64,000 nt of DNA, taken from Anthoceros angustus (Eukaryota > Streptophyta > Anthocerotopsida > Anthocerotales > Anthocerotaceae). How positions within the stretch are numbered: the first letter of the stretch is position 1; every line of letters starts with the position of its first letter. Below, in pieces: positions 23,277-39,840 of this stretch. Made by a program: the position numbers and the translations under genes. Below the pieces are notes generated by a model. The model saw only the letters and a list, made by a program, of their open reading frames with translations. It did not search any database and was not told where the DNA came from. Location: the NCBI GenBank assembly GCA_010909165.1, contig VJWM01000118.1, positions 682,001-746,000 of the forward strand, written 5' to 3'.

Positions 23277-23283
23277 TATAAAA
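23277..23283 (+). promoter_or_regulatory. TATA box of the lectin gene
   Basis: A TATAAAA lies 72 bases before the ATG at 23,349. Transcription would start near 23,307-23,313, just after the in-frame ATG at 23,304, which favours 23,349 as the true start codon. Confidence 0.6.
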
Positions 23284-23348
23284 CTCTTCACTTGTCCCAT
23301 AAAATGCAGCAAGAGCCACGAGTCGTCTACGCTGCATCACACATTGCA

Positions 23349-23831
23349 ATGGCGATCAGGAGGACCGCGATTGTGGGCGCCGTGGTGTTGTGGGCAGCCA
23401 TGGCCCTGCCCTGGGCCGCGCAAGGCTACGACCGGTTCCTGGCCAGCCCGTTCCTGCACAGAGTCGCCGACGGCGTGGTCCTGAGCAGCAAGGACCCCGA
23501 CGGCAGCACCTACACCCTGCAGCTCCAGTCCGACTGCAATCTGTGCGCCACCAAGAGCTCGGACGGGAGCACGCCCTACTGGTGCTGGACGTTCTCTCAG
23601 TCTGCCATCCTGAAACCCTGCGGCGGCCTCTTCTTCACCACCGACGGCAACCTGAAAGTGGTGTACGAGGATGGGTCCGTGGCATGGACCACGGGGTCTG
23701 CGCAGCCCGGTCGAGAACAGCCCTGGATCTTCAGGCTGGTTCCCAGCGGCGCCTTCGGGATCTACTCGCTCATGGACTCGTCTGCTGTGTGGAGCCGCAA
23801 GTATCAGGGCCCTGGCGCAAGTTCTGGCTGA
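23349..23831 (+). CDS. Secreted bulb-type (GNA-like) lectin
   Basis: An intronless gene for 160 residues. Residues 6-26 form a signal peptide (AIVGAVVLWAAMALPWAA), so the protein should enter the secretory pathway. The rest is a single bulb-type lectin domain, a beta-prism fold that binds mannose through QxDxNxVxY sites. Here the three sites read QSDCNLCAT, TTDGNLKVV and PSGAFGIYS. The first keeps Gln, Asp and Asn, the second keeps Asp and Asn, and the third has lost all, so mannose binding may be weak. Two cysteine pairs (CNLC and CW...PC) may form disulfides. The start at 23,349 is favoured by the TATA position and by the signal peptide; upstream in-frame ATGs at 23,304 and 23,244 would extend the N-terminus. 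Lectins of this type serve in defence or storage in other plants; the role here is not known. Confidence 0.8.
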   Translation: MAIRRTAIVGAVVLWAAMALPWAAQGYDRFLASPFLHRVADGVVLSSKDPDGSTYTLQLQSDCNLCATKSSDGSTPYWCWTFSQSAILKPCGGLFFTTDGNLKVVYEDGSVAWTTGSAQPGREQPWIFRLVPSGAFGIYSLMDSSAVWSRKYQGPGASSG

Positions 23832-23853
23832 TTTTGTCCCGGTTTGAGTAGTT

Positions 23854-24160
23854 AAAATAATTTAAGTGGTCCGACCACTTAGCATCGTGCATGTTCTAAT
23901 TAGCACACACCCTTAAAATAATATAAGCGGTTTAAAACTTTCTATGGTCCACCTTGACCACTTACTATCGGCCGCGTTCTCTATTTTGATTAGCACATAC
24001 ATCAAAATAAAATGAGTGGTTGATGAAATCTTGGTGGTTATTACATTCTTATCACTCATAGTTCTCTTTGTTTCCATTTGATAAAAAAAATATAAGTTAT
24101 CACCATCCACCACATTCTCTCTTTTGATTGGCGCATACTAAAATAATTTAAGTGGTATGA
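23854..24160. repeat. AT-rich degenerate tandem repeat after the lectin gene
   Basis: About five units of 60-90 bases begin with taaaataatttaagtggt or a variant and include gattagcacatac. They begin 23 bases after the lectin stop codon, so the first unit probably lies in the 3' UTR. Confidence 0.6.
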
Positions 24161-24199
24161 GAATTCTAAAGTCAGTTCAGCCCGTATTCTAACGTGACT

Positions 24200-24321
24200 T
24201 TTGCTGGATGTGGCAAGAACTTTTCCTTGGAGGTGCCTAGCAGTGTTGGTCGGTGTATACTTTGCTGGATGTGGCAAGAACTTTTCCTTGGAGGTGCCTA
24301 GCAGTGTTGGTCGGTGTATAC
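24200..24321. repeat. Perfect 61-bp tandem duplication
   Basis: Bases 24,200-24,260 are repeated without visible change at 24,261-24,321 (tttgctggatgtggcaag ... cggtgtatac). Lack of divergence implies a recent event or an assembly duplication. Confidence 0.9.
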
Positions 24322-24397
24322 GTAGTGAGGAAATGAGGTGCTAAGAAGTTTTGGTGGTCTTGAAATGAAATAGATGCCTAGGGAATTAGAAGCTTGG

Positions 24398-24990
24398 GTT
24401 TCCTTTAAGGCAAAGCATCCAATGTGTGTGTCATGTGAGTTGCGTAGCTGCAGCAACGGGGGGTTTAAAGGTAGAGCATTCCTTCCGTACACCAAGAGAG
24501 TTGTGCAACAAGGCTTTCCTTTAAGGCAGAGCATTCAATGAGCGTGTAGTGAGAGTTGTAAAACAAAGGTTTTCTTTAAGGCAAAGCATTTAGTGTACAC
24601 CAAGAGGGTTGTGCAACAAGGCTTTCCTTTAAGGGAGAGCATTCAATGAGCGTGTAGTGATTGTTGTAAAACAAAGGTTTCCTTTAAGGCACAGCATTCA
24701 AGTGTGAGGGTAGTGTAACAAGGTTTGCTTTAAGGCAGAAGATTCAATGCATGTGTAGTGAAGGTTGTGCAACAAGGGGTTCCTTTAAGGCAAAGCATGT
24801 CATGATAATTGTGCAACGAGGGTAACCTGTGAGACAAAACGTTCAATGCGTAGGTTTCCTTGGTAAGCCAGAGCATTCCATGTGTAATGAGAGTTGTGGA
24901 ACGAGGCTTTCCTAGGTAAGCCAGACCATTTCCTGTGTAGTGAGAGTTTTGTAACGAGGGTTTCCTTGGTAAGACAGAGCCTTTCCGTGT
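24398..24990. repeat. Minisatellite, about 11 units of 50-58 bp
   Basis: Units repeat tttcctttaaggcaaagcat, then tcaatgtgtgtgtagtgag and ttgtgcaacaagg, with gradual drift from left to right. The last units read tttccttggtaagccagag. No coding frame runs through the array. Confidence 0.8.
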
Positions 24991-25312
24991 GTCACAGCCT
25001 GCTACAGTCCTAGGGAACCACCCGGAATACCAACGACGTGGCGAAATCTCCTCATCACCGGCTTTTTTTAATCCGGACAGTGTGGCAGTCCCTTACATAT
25101 TTTTCTTCCTCCTCCAGGCCCGGGTTGCGGCCAAAAGTCTGCCACACTGTGCACTTCTCGGAGTGGGCCGAGCATATCGCGATACTCTGATATTCAATCC
25201 AAAATTAGGATCAGATTCCCCACCCCTGCAGCTGCAGAGATGGCATTGCGTTGGGAGAGTGCACTTGTCATGTTGTTTTAAATTGTAAATTGGACTGCAT
25301 GGTTATCAACTT

Positions 25313-25386
25313 GTCTGGATGGTGTAGTTGGTTATCACGCTAGTCTCACACACTAGAGGTCCCCAGTTCGAACCTGGGTTCAGACA
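25313..25386 (+). tRNA. trnV-CAC: tRNA-Val (anticodon CAC)
   Basis: All parts of a cytosolic tRNA are visible. The acceptor stem GTCTGGA pairs with TTCAGAC, followed by discriminator A at 25,386. The D arm contains the A box (tggtgtagttgg). The anticodon arm ctagt-ctcacac-actag presents CAC. The T arm is cccag-ttcgaac-ctggg and holds the B box. Five Ts at 25,394-25,398 and six at 25,403 can end RNA polymerase III transcription. No intron is present, and CCA is not encoded, as is normal in eukaryotes. The sequence closely follows plant tRNA-Val(CAC) as I remember it. Confidence 0.95.
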
Positions 25387-26251
25387 TTTAAGGTTTTTAA
25401 AATTTTTTAGTTTTCTCCTGCGATGCAAAGAGGTCAAACTGGAAAATCCATATCCATTTCTGCTATCCAGGCGATATACTCGAACGTGTTCGGCCGTTGC
25501 TGGGTCGCATATTTTCCTACTTCACGGGAGTGGGGCTCTCGATCACGCCACCATCGAGCCAGAAGGGGAAGGTATGGATCGGAGACCCCGTTGGCATCTA
25601 CGATAAAAACTGGTCATCGGCTGATGAGACCTCCTTTCGTATCAATATAGATAAATTTACAAAAATTTCTTGCAAGAGGCAAGGGTCTATGAACTAGTGC
25701 GTTCATGAGCAAGTGGCTCCAAGGATTGCATGAAAAGCAGATACTCATGGCTAAGAACTGCCCTTGCTCGTGGAGGAGCTCTGGAGGAGTCCTCTTCCAA
25801 ATAAAACTCATCCGTGGCATCGTGCACATATCCTTTCCTGGTCAAGGCGAAGTACAGAACTCTCAAAATTGCTCAGCAGCACGAGGCGAGGCACCCGGAC
25901 GGCCACAATCATCCATTTGCTTCCAAGGAATCAAGACGAATACTTCAACGTTGATCAGCTATGAGGCAATACACACTGTTCCCCCGTCACATCCTGTTGA
26001 CAGACGAGATCACAGGAAGAACGGCCTCCCCCGCCCGCATAATCCCATCTGTCGATCAAGGCCTCAATATGAAGCCGTTCTAATCAATAAGCCCTAACGC
26101 TAAGGACAGGGAAACCACCCCTCCAAGATAGTTTCCACCGGCCGCCCTGTCCTTATGTGGTGGAAAGGCTCAGCTTGCGTCTTCTCGTCTCCCCATGATC
26201 CAACGAGGAGGAACAGCAAGAATCAGCACGAGGGACAACAATTGAGGTCAG
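25387..26251. other. Spacer without recognisable gene
   Basis: Only short frames are seen. None has a familiar motif, and none has good splice sites. It separates the tRNA from the 3' end of the membrane-protein gene. Confidence 0.35.
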
Positions 26252-27243
26252 CTAGAAGATTTTCTGGAAAAATCTTTTAACAGCTCGCCAATAAGGTCGT
26301 ATCCAGTCACTGTAATCCTCGTACTTGATCGTGGCCCACTCCAGGAGTTCTCCAGACTTGGTTTCTACAAACACTTTGGAATCTGTAGCTGCCTGGCCAC
26401 TTCTGACGTATAGTTGGAGGTCACCCGTCTTACTCTGAGCAAGATCCTTGAGCCCTTTGAGCTCTTCGACTCTTGACCGTGCATAGACAGTGACTTTTGT
26501 GGGAAGTTCCCCACTCCTAGCATCTCGGTACAGCTGCACCCCCAAATAAATCACTGCGCTTGAGTATGGAGAGACTCTTGCAAAAGACCCCTTGACAAGT
26601 CCGACCGCATGGATAGATGCCCTGATGAGTAACCCCGTGCCAACCGGGCCTAATATCCACAGAGGGAGGAGATCCCGTGAAACCACAACGCCAAAGACGA
26701 GGGTAATAAGCAAATATAGAGGGAAGCTGCAGAAAATAATACAACCACACATTAGGAACAGCAACATTCATCGGCAGGGGGATACAGATTAATCCGAGAC
26801 CATAAACATCAGGAAGGACAGCAATGAAAGGCACTCGAAACTACTACAGCCAGACAATACTCCAGGTTGTTAACACAGGCGAATGAGCTATATGACTGCA
26901 CACTCAGAAGCATACTACTCTCATTCTCTGGCAATAAATAGGCACGGTCCCCAGAGGTAGCTTACAATATTGCAATGGGCCATTTCACCCACGGCTCACT
27001 TGACTGCCACAACGCTGCTCCATCAGATACCAGAGTAGATTGCTCAAGCTGCAATACCACCTCTTTGACATCCAGCTTTTCAGCTCTCTCCTTCGTCTCC
27101 TGCAACAAATCCTTGGTGATTTGCAAAAGACCCCGCTCCTTCAAACTGCTGAGACCTTCTTGGAAAGAATGTTTTGTAACCGACAATAACTGTCTCAAAT
27201 CATCCCTTCCCCGCCACCGAGGTGCGAACTCTATCGACTGCAT
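26252..27243 (-). CDS. Conserved plant-type membrane protein, function unknown
   Basis: Two coding exons were solved: up to 27,294 down to 26,966, then 26,726-26,252. The intron (26,727-26,965) has GTAAGC and TTTTCTGCAG ends. Splicing joins WPIAIF to FPLYLLITLVFGVVV, creating one hydrophobic segment, followed by a second (LWILGPVGTGLLIRASIHAV). The N-terminal part is helical and charged (LLSVTKHSFQEGL, then LLQETKERAEKLDV), and the C-terminus is polar. With a start at the ATG 27,243 the product is 250 aa. The frame stays open further upstream to an acceptor at 27,364, through CGSGCGRSFEACQ, and a good donor (gttgag/gtacgt) lies at about 27,466. No upstream ATG was found in the joined frame, so the true 5' end is unresolved. 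I have the impression of similar sequences in other plants but cannot name the family. Confidence 0.65.
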
Positions 27244-27364
27244 AGACGGCCCAGCTGCCTCGCTATTCTCAGAATCATTATCTGCAGTCACAGTCTGGAA
27301 ACACAACGCCTGGCAAGCCTCGAAGCTCCTACCACAACCAGACCCACATTTGACAGGACCACGC

Positions 27365-28570
27365 CTGCAACCAAGAGCACAACCAGTCGGTCAGACCTTC
27401 CATCACCTACCATCCCAACCACCTTCTCATCATCATCACCATCACCAACGTACCTCAACCGTGCAAACCTCCAGTGCCACGGTCTTAACCTCAAGCAACT
27501 CGCATACGACTGCCCAACGCATACAGACCCTTTCTCGGCGGGCCCCCGAGTACAAGATCCATGGCCGCACTGTAGCCAACCAGCACAAACCACAACACTC
27601 TATCAAATTCCACACTCCAGCAGCAGCAACCCTAGGAACACGAAACCCGCCATCCTCACCACAGTCTGAAGAGCTGAAGCCGTCATCTTCACCCACCAGC
27701 AGTTGCGACCGCTTCACAGGTCATCCATCACCTGCAAAACCGGCACATCCTCCAATCTCAAATTCCACCACAAACCCCCCAAACCCAACACCCCGCGACG
27801 CTCCCCACACGCGCAACACCACGAACCTCAAACACCGCCCGAGCTCCGCTCCGCTCCGCCTCAGTCACCATACACAGCCACAAATCTCCGGCATGCCTCC
27901 TCCCTTCCTCCCGCAATTCCCAAACCCCAAACCCTACCCGGGAATCCGATTCCAGCCCCGAGATCGGATCCCTGTGCCCCCACCCGGACCTCGAAATCCA
28001 CACCGCTCCCCTCAAGCCTCCGGCAACGCGCCAGCTCCCGGATGCCGAGGCCAGTGCACCGGCGAGACACGAATCACACCCAGCTTCTCCCGCCCGTTTC
28101 TCGGGGTCCCAGAGCACAGCGCCTTCGGAGACGGAGCAGATCCAGGCCACGCCACGGGAACTCAGCTTCACACTGGAGAGAGGAATCGGCGCCGCGATGG
28201 GTCAGGGAAATTGCGTGAAGCAGAGCACGCAGATAGGCAGGCGCAGGACACACGTCCAGCGTGGGCGGCAACCAGGCTGCTGCCACCGCTCCTCTACCTG
28301 CTGCCGAAGCCGCAAGCGCCGGCGTGGATGCCTTCCATTGGGGCCTGCCCGAGAACGGGATAATACTGCCACCGGCGATGCCCGGTTGCCGGTCACTCTG
28401 GCTGAGGCGTAATGCACAGTAGTGGAATCAAGAGGCGAGGAATCGCGCTACTACGTACCCTCTCGAGCGAGTCCCGCCATACAGATTCCAGATCCTGGTG
28501 AAACGGAATACGCTGCTCTCGACTGTGGACTGTGCCGGTGTAGGCTGTGCGGATTTTCCCTTATCTTCCA
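27365..28570. other. 5' region of the membrane-protein gene; GC-rich, no firm gene
   Basis: The stretch is rich in C on the plus strand and yields long but motif-free frames on both strands. It probably holds the promoter, 5' UTR and perhaps a first exon of the minus-strand gene at 26,252-27,243. A plus-strand frame at 28,197-28,412 begins MGQGNCVK, which resembles a myristoylation start, but nothing else supports it. Confidence 0.3.
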
Positions 28571-28574
28571 GGAC

Positions 28575-28648
28575 ACAACCAAGCAGGAGCTTGGTTGTGC
28601 TTGGACGCAGCAGGAATACATTCGCGAAACTAGGAATACATTCGCGAA
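28575..28648. repeat. Inverted repeat followed by a short direct repeat
   Basis: At 28,575-28,598, acaaccaagc and gcttggttgt form a perfect 10-bp inverted repeat around a 4-base loop. At 28,612 and 28,632 the 17-mer aggaatacattcgcgaa occurs twice. Function is unknown. Confidence 0.7.
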
Positions 28649-28852
28649 CAAGCGACTTGCATTTCTTCATAAGCAAAACCAGTATGCGATCAACGTCTGG
28701 CCGACGCAAGAAACCATATCGGAGCAAGAGATGGGAAACGTGATCTGGAGAGGCGAATTCAAAATCTGATCCAGCCGAATTCCGACACTTTCTACATACT
28801 CTCCTCGGTTCTTGCGCTCCTCTTTGACTCATTCTTTGAAGAAGGCCTAACA

Positions 28853-29422
28853 TCGAGATGACGACAAGATAAATGCAATTCTACTAAACAATATCTGGTA
28901 TCCAAATGCGGCTGATCACCATCGGATCCTCACAGACATGAGTTTGCCCTTGGCAAGACGGTCATCTGCGTCACCACGCGCCAGGAGGTACTAGCCCAGA
29001 CTTCGGTCGTCAAGTCCTGGCGCAAGAAATGCATCACATTTTCAGTGTCTAGGATCGCCCTATTTAACAGTTCCATCGCTCCAGTACTGCCGCATTCGAC
29101 CACACCAAACGTGAGTACCCTGCCAGGGGGAACAACTTGACCGAAAACAAACCCCTGAGTTTGCATCAGGAACGACTTACCAGAAGGGAGGTCGCGCAAT
29201 GCTTTGCCTCCTACGTCTGCACAGTGAGGAGGTGAAAGAATTATAATTCCGAGAGTGGCTTGAATCTGCAAATAAGACTGCAAGTCATGAGTCTTCTGGT
29301 TAAGAGAGAGAGCACAATAATACAATGGCAGTCTGGAATATTAGTTTACCTTGTAAGGTGGTTTTGAACGGAACAGTGCAATGCAATTGGACCTTCGCAG
29401 TCTGGATCGATCTTCAGCTGAA
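28853..29422 (-). other. 3' flank of NRPC1 with an unexplained open frame
   Basis: A minus-strand frame of 131 codons (29,325-28,930) starts after a good acceptor (ttatttgcag at 29,271) and reads IQATLGIIILSPPH, then LPSGKSFLMQTQGFVFGQV. It cannot be joined in frame to the NRPC1 end that I solved. It may be 3' UTR of NRPC1, an alternative end, or part of an unrelated gene. Confidence 0.3.
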
Positions 29423-36240
<6,818 letters not shown>

Positions 36241-36868
36241 GGAGAGGTGCGCTGGCGGAGCTGGCCCCGCTCCGCCCCCTCCCGGTCCAGGGCCCCGACC
36301 CGTTCCCAACATCGCAGCTCGTTTTCTGCCCCGCTTGCTTCCAGCTCGCGTAAGGTCCTTAGACAAGTCTGATCAAGCTCCGCCTCATTCATACATTCCT
36401 CTGAAATCCCCTTCACAAATATGTAGATTTGCGGCAGTTAGCGAGCCACAGAGTTCCGTTGTTTGAGCAAACTTTGTAAATTTATAGCTGTTCATCCTTC
36501 CTTTCCGGGTACCTAGTTCGCTCAAGGGTGGCGACAGTTGAAAACATAATAAAACATATATATTAAAAAAATTATGCCTCACCAACTCAAAATGGGGGAT
36601 TTGTTCTTCTAGGGTTAATCTTCTTCTCTGCTTACATCATATTTTTTCGGAGGGCTTGGTATTTGTGTCGTTACAAAGGGACGACAAATACACGTCGAAA
36701 CCGGGGTTCGAGAGAAAAATTAGACTGCGCGACAGGTCTAATGCTGGATCTACATGAATTCAAACGCAGATGGCGAAGACCTTGGCGATATCACGATGGG
36801 CTATAGACCGATGTTGATACCATTATCGTAACGTGTAATAGACAGAATATATGTGTTACATATATAGA
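36241..36868. other. 5' region of NRPC1 and spacer
   Basis: In-frame ATGs at 36,312 and 36,366 precede the chosen NRPC1 start, with Gly/Pro-rich text between. Beyond 36,420 the sequence becomes AT-rich without genes. Confidence 0.4.
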
Positions 36869-37028
36869 TGTTATGTTGTGGATAAAGCTTAGTTAGTTAG
36901 GGTTACTGAAAGCTCGTTAGGGGTATATGTATAAAGAGAACTCATAACTCAATTTTGTATCCAACCATTATTATTGCAAATTCTTCTAAGTAGTACGCTC
37001 CTCGCTAAATGAACATGGTATCAGAGTA
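36869..37028 (+). mobile_element. Short LTR with primer-binding site (TRIM-like or truncated)
   Basis: The 147-bp segment 36,869-37,015 begins TGTTATG and ends GAACA, the TG...CA form of an LTR. It is followed directly by TGGTATCAGAGTA (37,016-37,028), which matches the initiator-tRNA-Met primer-binding site TGGTATCAGAGC in all but the last positions. An ATG at 37,060 opens a short gag-like frame that soon breaks. No 3' LTR was found to 40 kb. Such a short LTR fits a terminal-repeat-in-miniature element or a 5' truncated Copia. Confidence 0.65.
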
Positions 37029-38139
37029 GGAATTGGTTGTTTTCAAGACATCGTGACCATGCCAAGACAGGGCCGTCCTAGTAGAGGTCCTCATCAAAGC
37101 AGCGGAAGCGGGGGAAGGGGAGGACAACCTCCGCCCTTACCCCAATACTTGTTTGTTGAAACAATTTTTTATTTCTATGAAGAGGATTACCCCTATCCCT
37201 ATCTCTAGGTAGGGAATTTTTCGGACAAGCCCCGGGATTAGCAAAGTTCAAGATGTCATTTGCATCCCTGTCCTCATCATGCCCGCCTGATACCTCTTCA
37301 TCCGAGTGACCTAGCACGTCTGTATTTGGTCCATCTTACTTATCTAATGGTCCAAGTTCACTATCTGCATGCTGCTTCCGAGGGCAGCAGGATGCAGAAA
37401 GTGAACTTGGGGCATCATCTTGATCTTTGTGAAGCTAGTCTCTCACTCACCTCAAAGACATTTCTCACGTATGTTGCACAACAAACTCCATAACGTTTAC
37501 ACATATAAACCTTATCAGTGCTTACCCTACTTGAGGTGGCTAGAAAAGAACCAACATGAGTCGAACCACATATGTTAGTTGATTAAAAATAGAAACAAGA
37601 TGAGCCTGGAATTTCCAAGTGCAAGACCCGTAGTGCTTGCAGTCGGCTGCCGCATAGCTTCCTGGAATATCTCAATAAAACCTGGAGGACCACATTTTTT
37701 CCAATGCTAAGCTCATATGCTTTATACATTTCTGAGTCTTGGATCACAGCGTCAAACTCTTGAGGCCTTGTTGTGCAAAATACACGGAACACAGGATCTA
37801 CTTCCTCCATATTGAGAGTGGCCCAAATCACCCAGCCAGCCCTTGTTCTTTGGTTAGGCTGTGGCCCCCTAAAACCCATGATTCATAGTTTCAACAGTGG
37901 TGTCCAGAACATGTTTCCATCATCTGTCTCTACATCCTGTGTAAGCATCCTGTCTTTTTCCAGCACAACAATAGGATGCAGCTAACCATTCAGACGTTAG
38001 ATGATCACATTCTCCTCGTAGGTGAAGGGTGAAGAAATTGGCATTGCCACTGACTGCTTTTTGAGTTTCACTGCCTTTTCCACTCCTACTCCCTCTCTAT
38101 CCATTCTTGTGCTAGCCTTGGTCGACATCAAGCTACCCC
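37029..38139. other. Spacer with one unassigned minus-strand frame
   Basis: A minus frame at 37,879-37,583 (98 codons) includes GWVIWATLNMEEVDPVFRVF and YELSIGKNVVLQVLL. It looks protein-like but has no identifiable domain or splice partners. The rest is without signal. Confidence 0.3.
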
Positions 38140-38679
38140 CACTACAAGAATAGAGGTGCATTTACAAGCTTCAAAACCAAGCCATAGGCTCAAATTGGGC
38201 CGAAACAAGTTTTACAACGGGCTCATGTGGAATTGTTTTGGCTAAAAACCCCAAACGACTATTATAACTCGGCTATACCTTGTTACAACGATGACTATAT
38301 CCTTTGAGAGGTTCAGTTTTTGTTTTGTTATATTATTCCTATATTCCGTTGTACTTTTGTGTTGTTATTGCTCTTCGGGGTGTCTGTTGTTATGGTTGAA
38401 GCCCATTTTACCACAAGATTGTTTTCCAGCCTTGTACCCAGTGCTGTAAATCACGTTTGTTGTAAGTACGTGCACATAATTTATAATGACTTTTTCTACA
38501 AAAGTAAATTACCGGAAAAATACTTTGTACATCTCGTTGTAAATGCTCAAGTCCGGTCCGCTGTTGTAAACCATGCATATTATTTTACAGCCAAAATTCA
38601 AGGAATATATTTTCAACATAAATACCCTACATTGTAAGCGGGATGGTGCTGTAAAAACTATGGGCTGACTTATTGTAGT
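38140..38679. mobile_element. Candidate non-autonomous CACTA-type element
   Basis: The left end reads CACTACAAGAATAG, very close to the CACTACAAGAAA end of plant CACTA transposons. The right end is tattgtagt, its inverted counterpart in part. Inside, the left half carries ttacaag/ttacaac words and the right half carries ttgtaa/ctgtaa words, that is, inverted subterminal motifs, as is usual in this superfamily. There is no transposase frame in its 540 bases. The 3-bp target duplication could not be confirmed. Confidence 0.45.
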
Positions 38680-39694
38680 TTTTTTTAGAATAAATAATTA
38701 GATATAAATGGGTTTTAACTGGATTTGCTTTGAATATGCCATAGGTCTACTTGTAAGTAAGGATTAACATTTGACAAGTGATTTTTCGTTGTTCGTTTAG
38801 GTCATACATGGTTAGCCTAACTACCTAGTCTGTTGGTCACCTACCTAAGCATGCCCTAAGTTGCTAGGGTTATGTCTTTATCCTTTAACCCGTCTGCTCT
38901 ACGGGTCTTGTGGCTCAGAATGTCCATCGACCCACCATGGTCGCCTCGTCCTTCACGATTGCTCGCTGTAAAATAGTCTATAATAGCTTGATTAAAAATA
39001 GAAGTTAGGTTTTACAGAGTGAATGTATGTGTGCCAGCAGATGCTGAATATTGTGACAATGGCACAAGAGGATATGGGGAGAAGTGTAGCCAAGTTATCT
39101 TGCAATGTAGATTTCTAAATATGTTAGAAGTAGTGTGGTGCAAAATATGTTAGAAGTAGTGTGGTGCAGGTTTGTCTTATTGTGATTCAAAGTGCTGATG
39201 TGTTGTTATAATGGTGTGATAATTTTAAGCAAAAGAGGAGTCATGACCCTACTTCTCCCTATCAGTGTTGTTATCTTGTTTATTGTCAGTAGCAGCGTTG
39301 GGTGGGCCAATCACTTATGAGTGGTCGTTTCATCTAATTGTGTTGTATAAGAAGGTGTGAAAAAGTAGATATATATGTTCTCTTGTTCCTTGAGTATGTA
39401 ATGAAGGCTGTTCATCAACTATCCTCAGCATCCGTATACCTTATGAGTCTCTACCCCAAAATATGGGTTGTGAACTCGTTGTTGAATTGAGAAAGGAAGA
39501 TGAGCTTGACGATCTCACGTGTTCGTGAAAGTGTGATCGTATTTCGTTGAACAAGTTTGTAAGTAAAAATCGCATCCTATTGATCAATTGATTGAAGAAT
39601 TTTCAAAGTTTGAAGAATTTATTTTATACTGCAGCTCCAAGGTGTCCCCTGGAAATGGAGCAAATAATAATCACTACATCACCGAAGTCGATAG
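38680..39694. other. AT-rich spacer with a 26-bp tandem duplication
   Basis: The word aaatatgttagaagtagtgt with its last six bases ggtgca is repeated back to back at 39,117-39,142 and 39,143-39,168. Nothing else is recognisable. Confidence 0.5.
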
Positions 39695-39840
39695 GAAGAA
39701 GAAGAAGAATTTTATTTAAGTCCACTAAGGACGGATTTCCGTCATGGGACTTGGTACTTAACAACTTGTACCATGGTGTGCCTAAGCTACTTGCACCAAG
39801 GGCACCCACTCCCTTTAGGCACCCCATCTAAGTATCGATC
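39695..39840 (-). mobile_element. 3' end of a LINE- or SINE-like retroposon with (TTC)n tail
   Basis: On the minus strand it reads ccttagtggacttaaataaa followed by attcttcttcttcttcc. Twenty of 21 bases around the tail junction match the retroposon end at 20,612-20,632. The body upstream (to about 39,830) includes accatggtacaagttgtt. No coding capacity is seen. Confidence 0.4.

Noticed and set aside
26975-28363. Plus-strand open frame of 462 codons, rich in Pro, Ser and His
   Set aside because: It lies opposite the exon of the membrane-protein gene and its GC-rich 5' region, has low-complexity text without any domain, and lacks splice or promoter support. It is most likely a shadow of C-rich sequence.
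28197-28412. Short plus-strand frame starting MGQGNCVK
   Set aside because: A myristoylation-like start is too short a signal; the following text is basic and repetitive, and an alternative frame would need an intron of about 30 bases.
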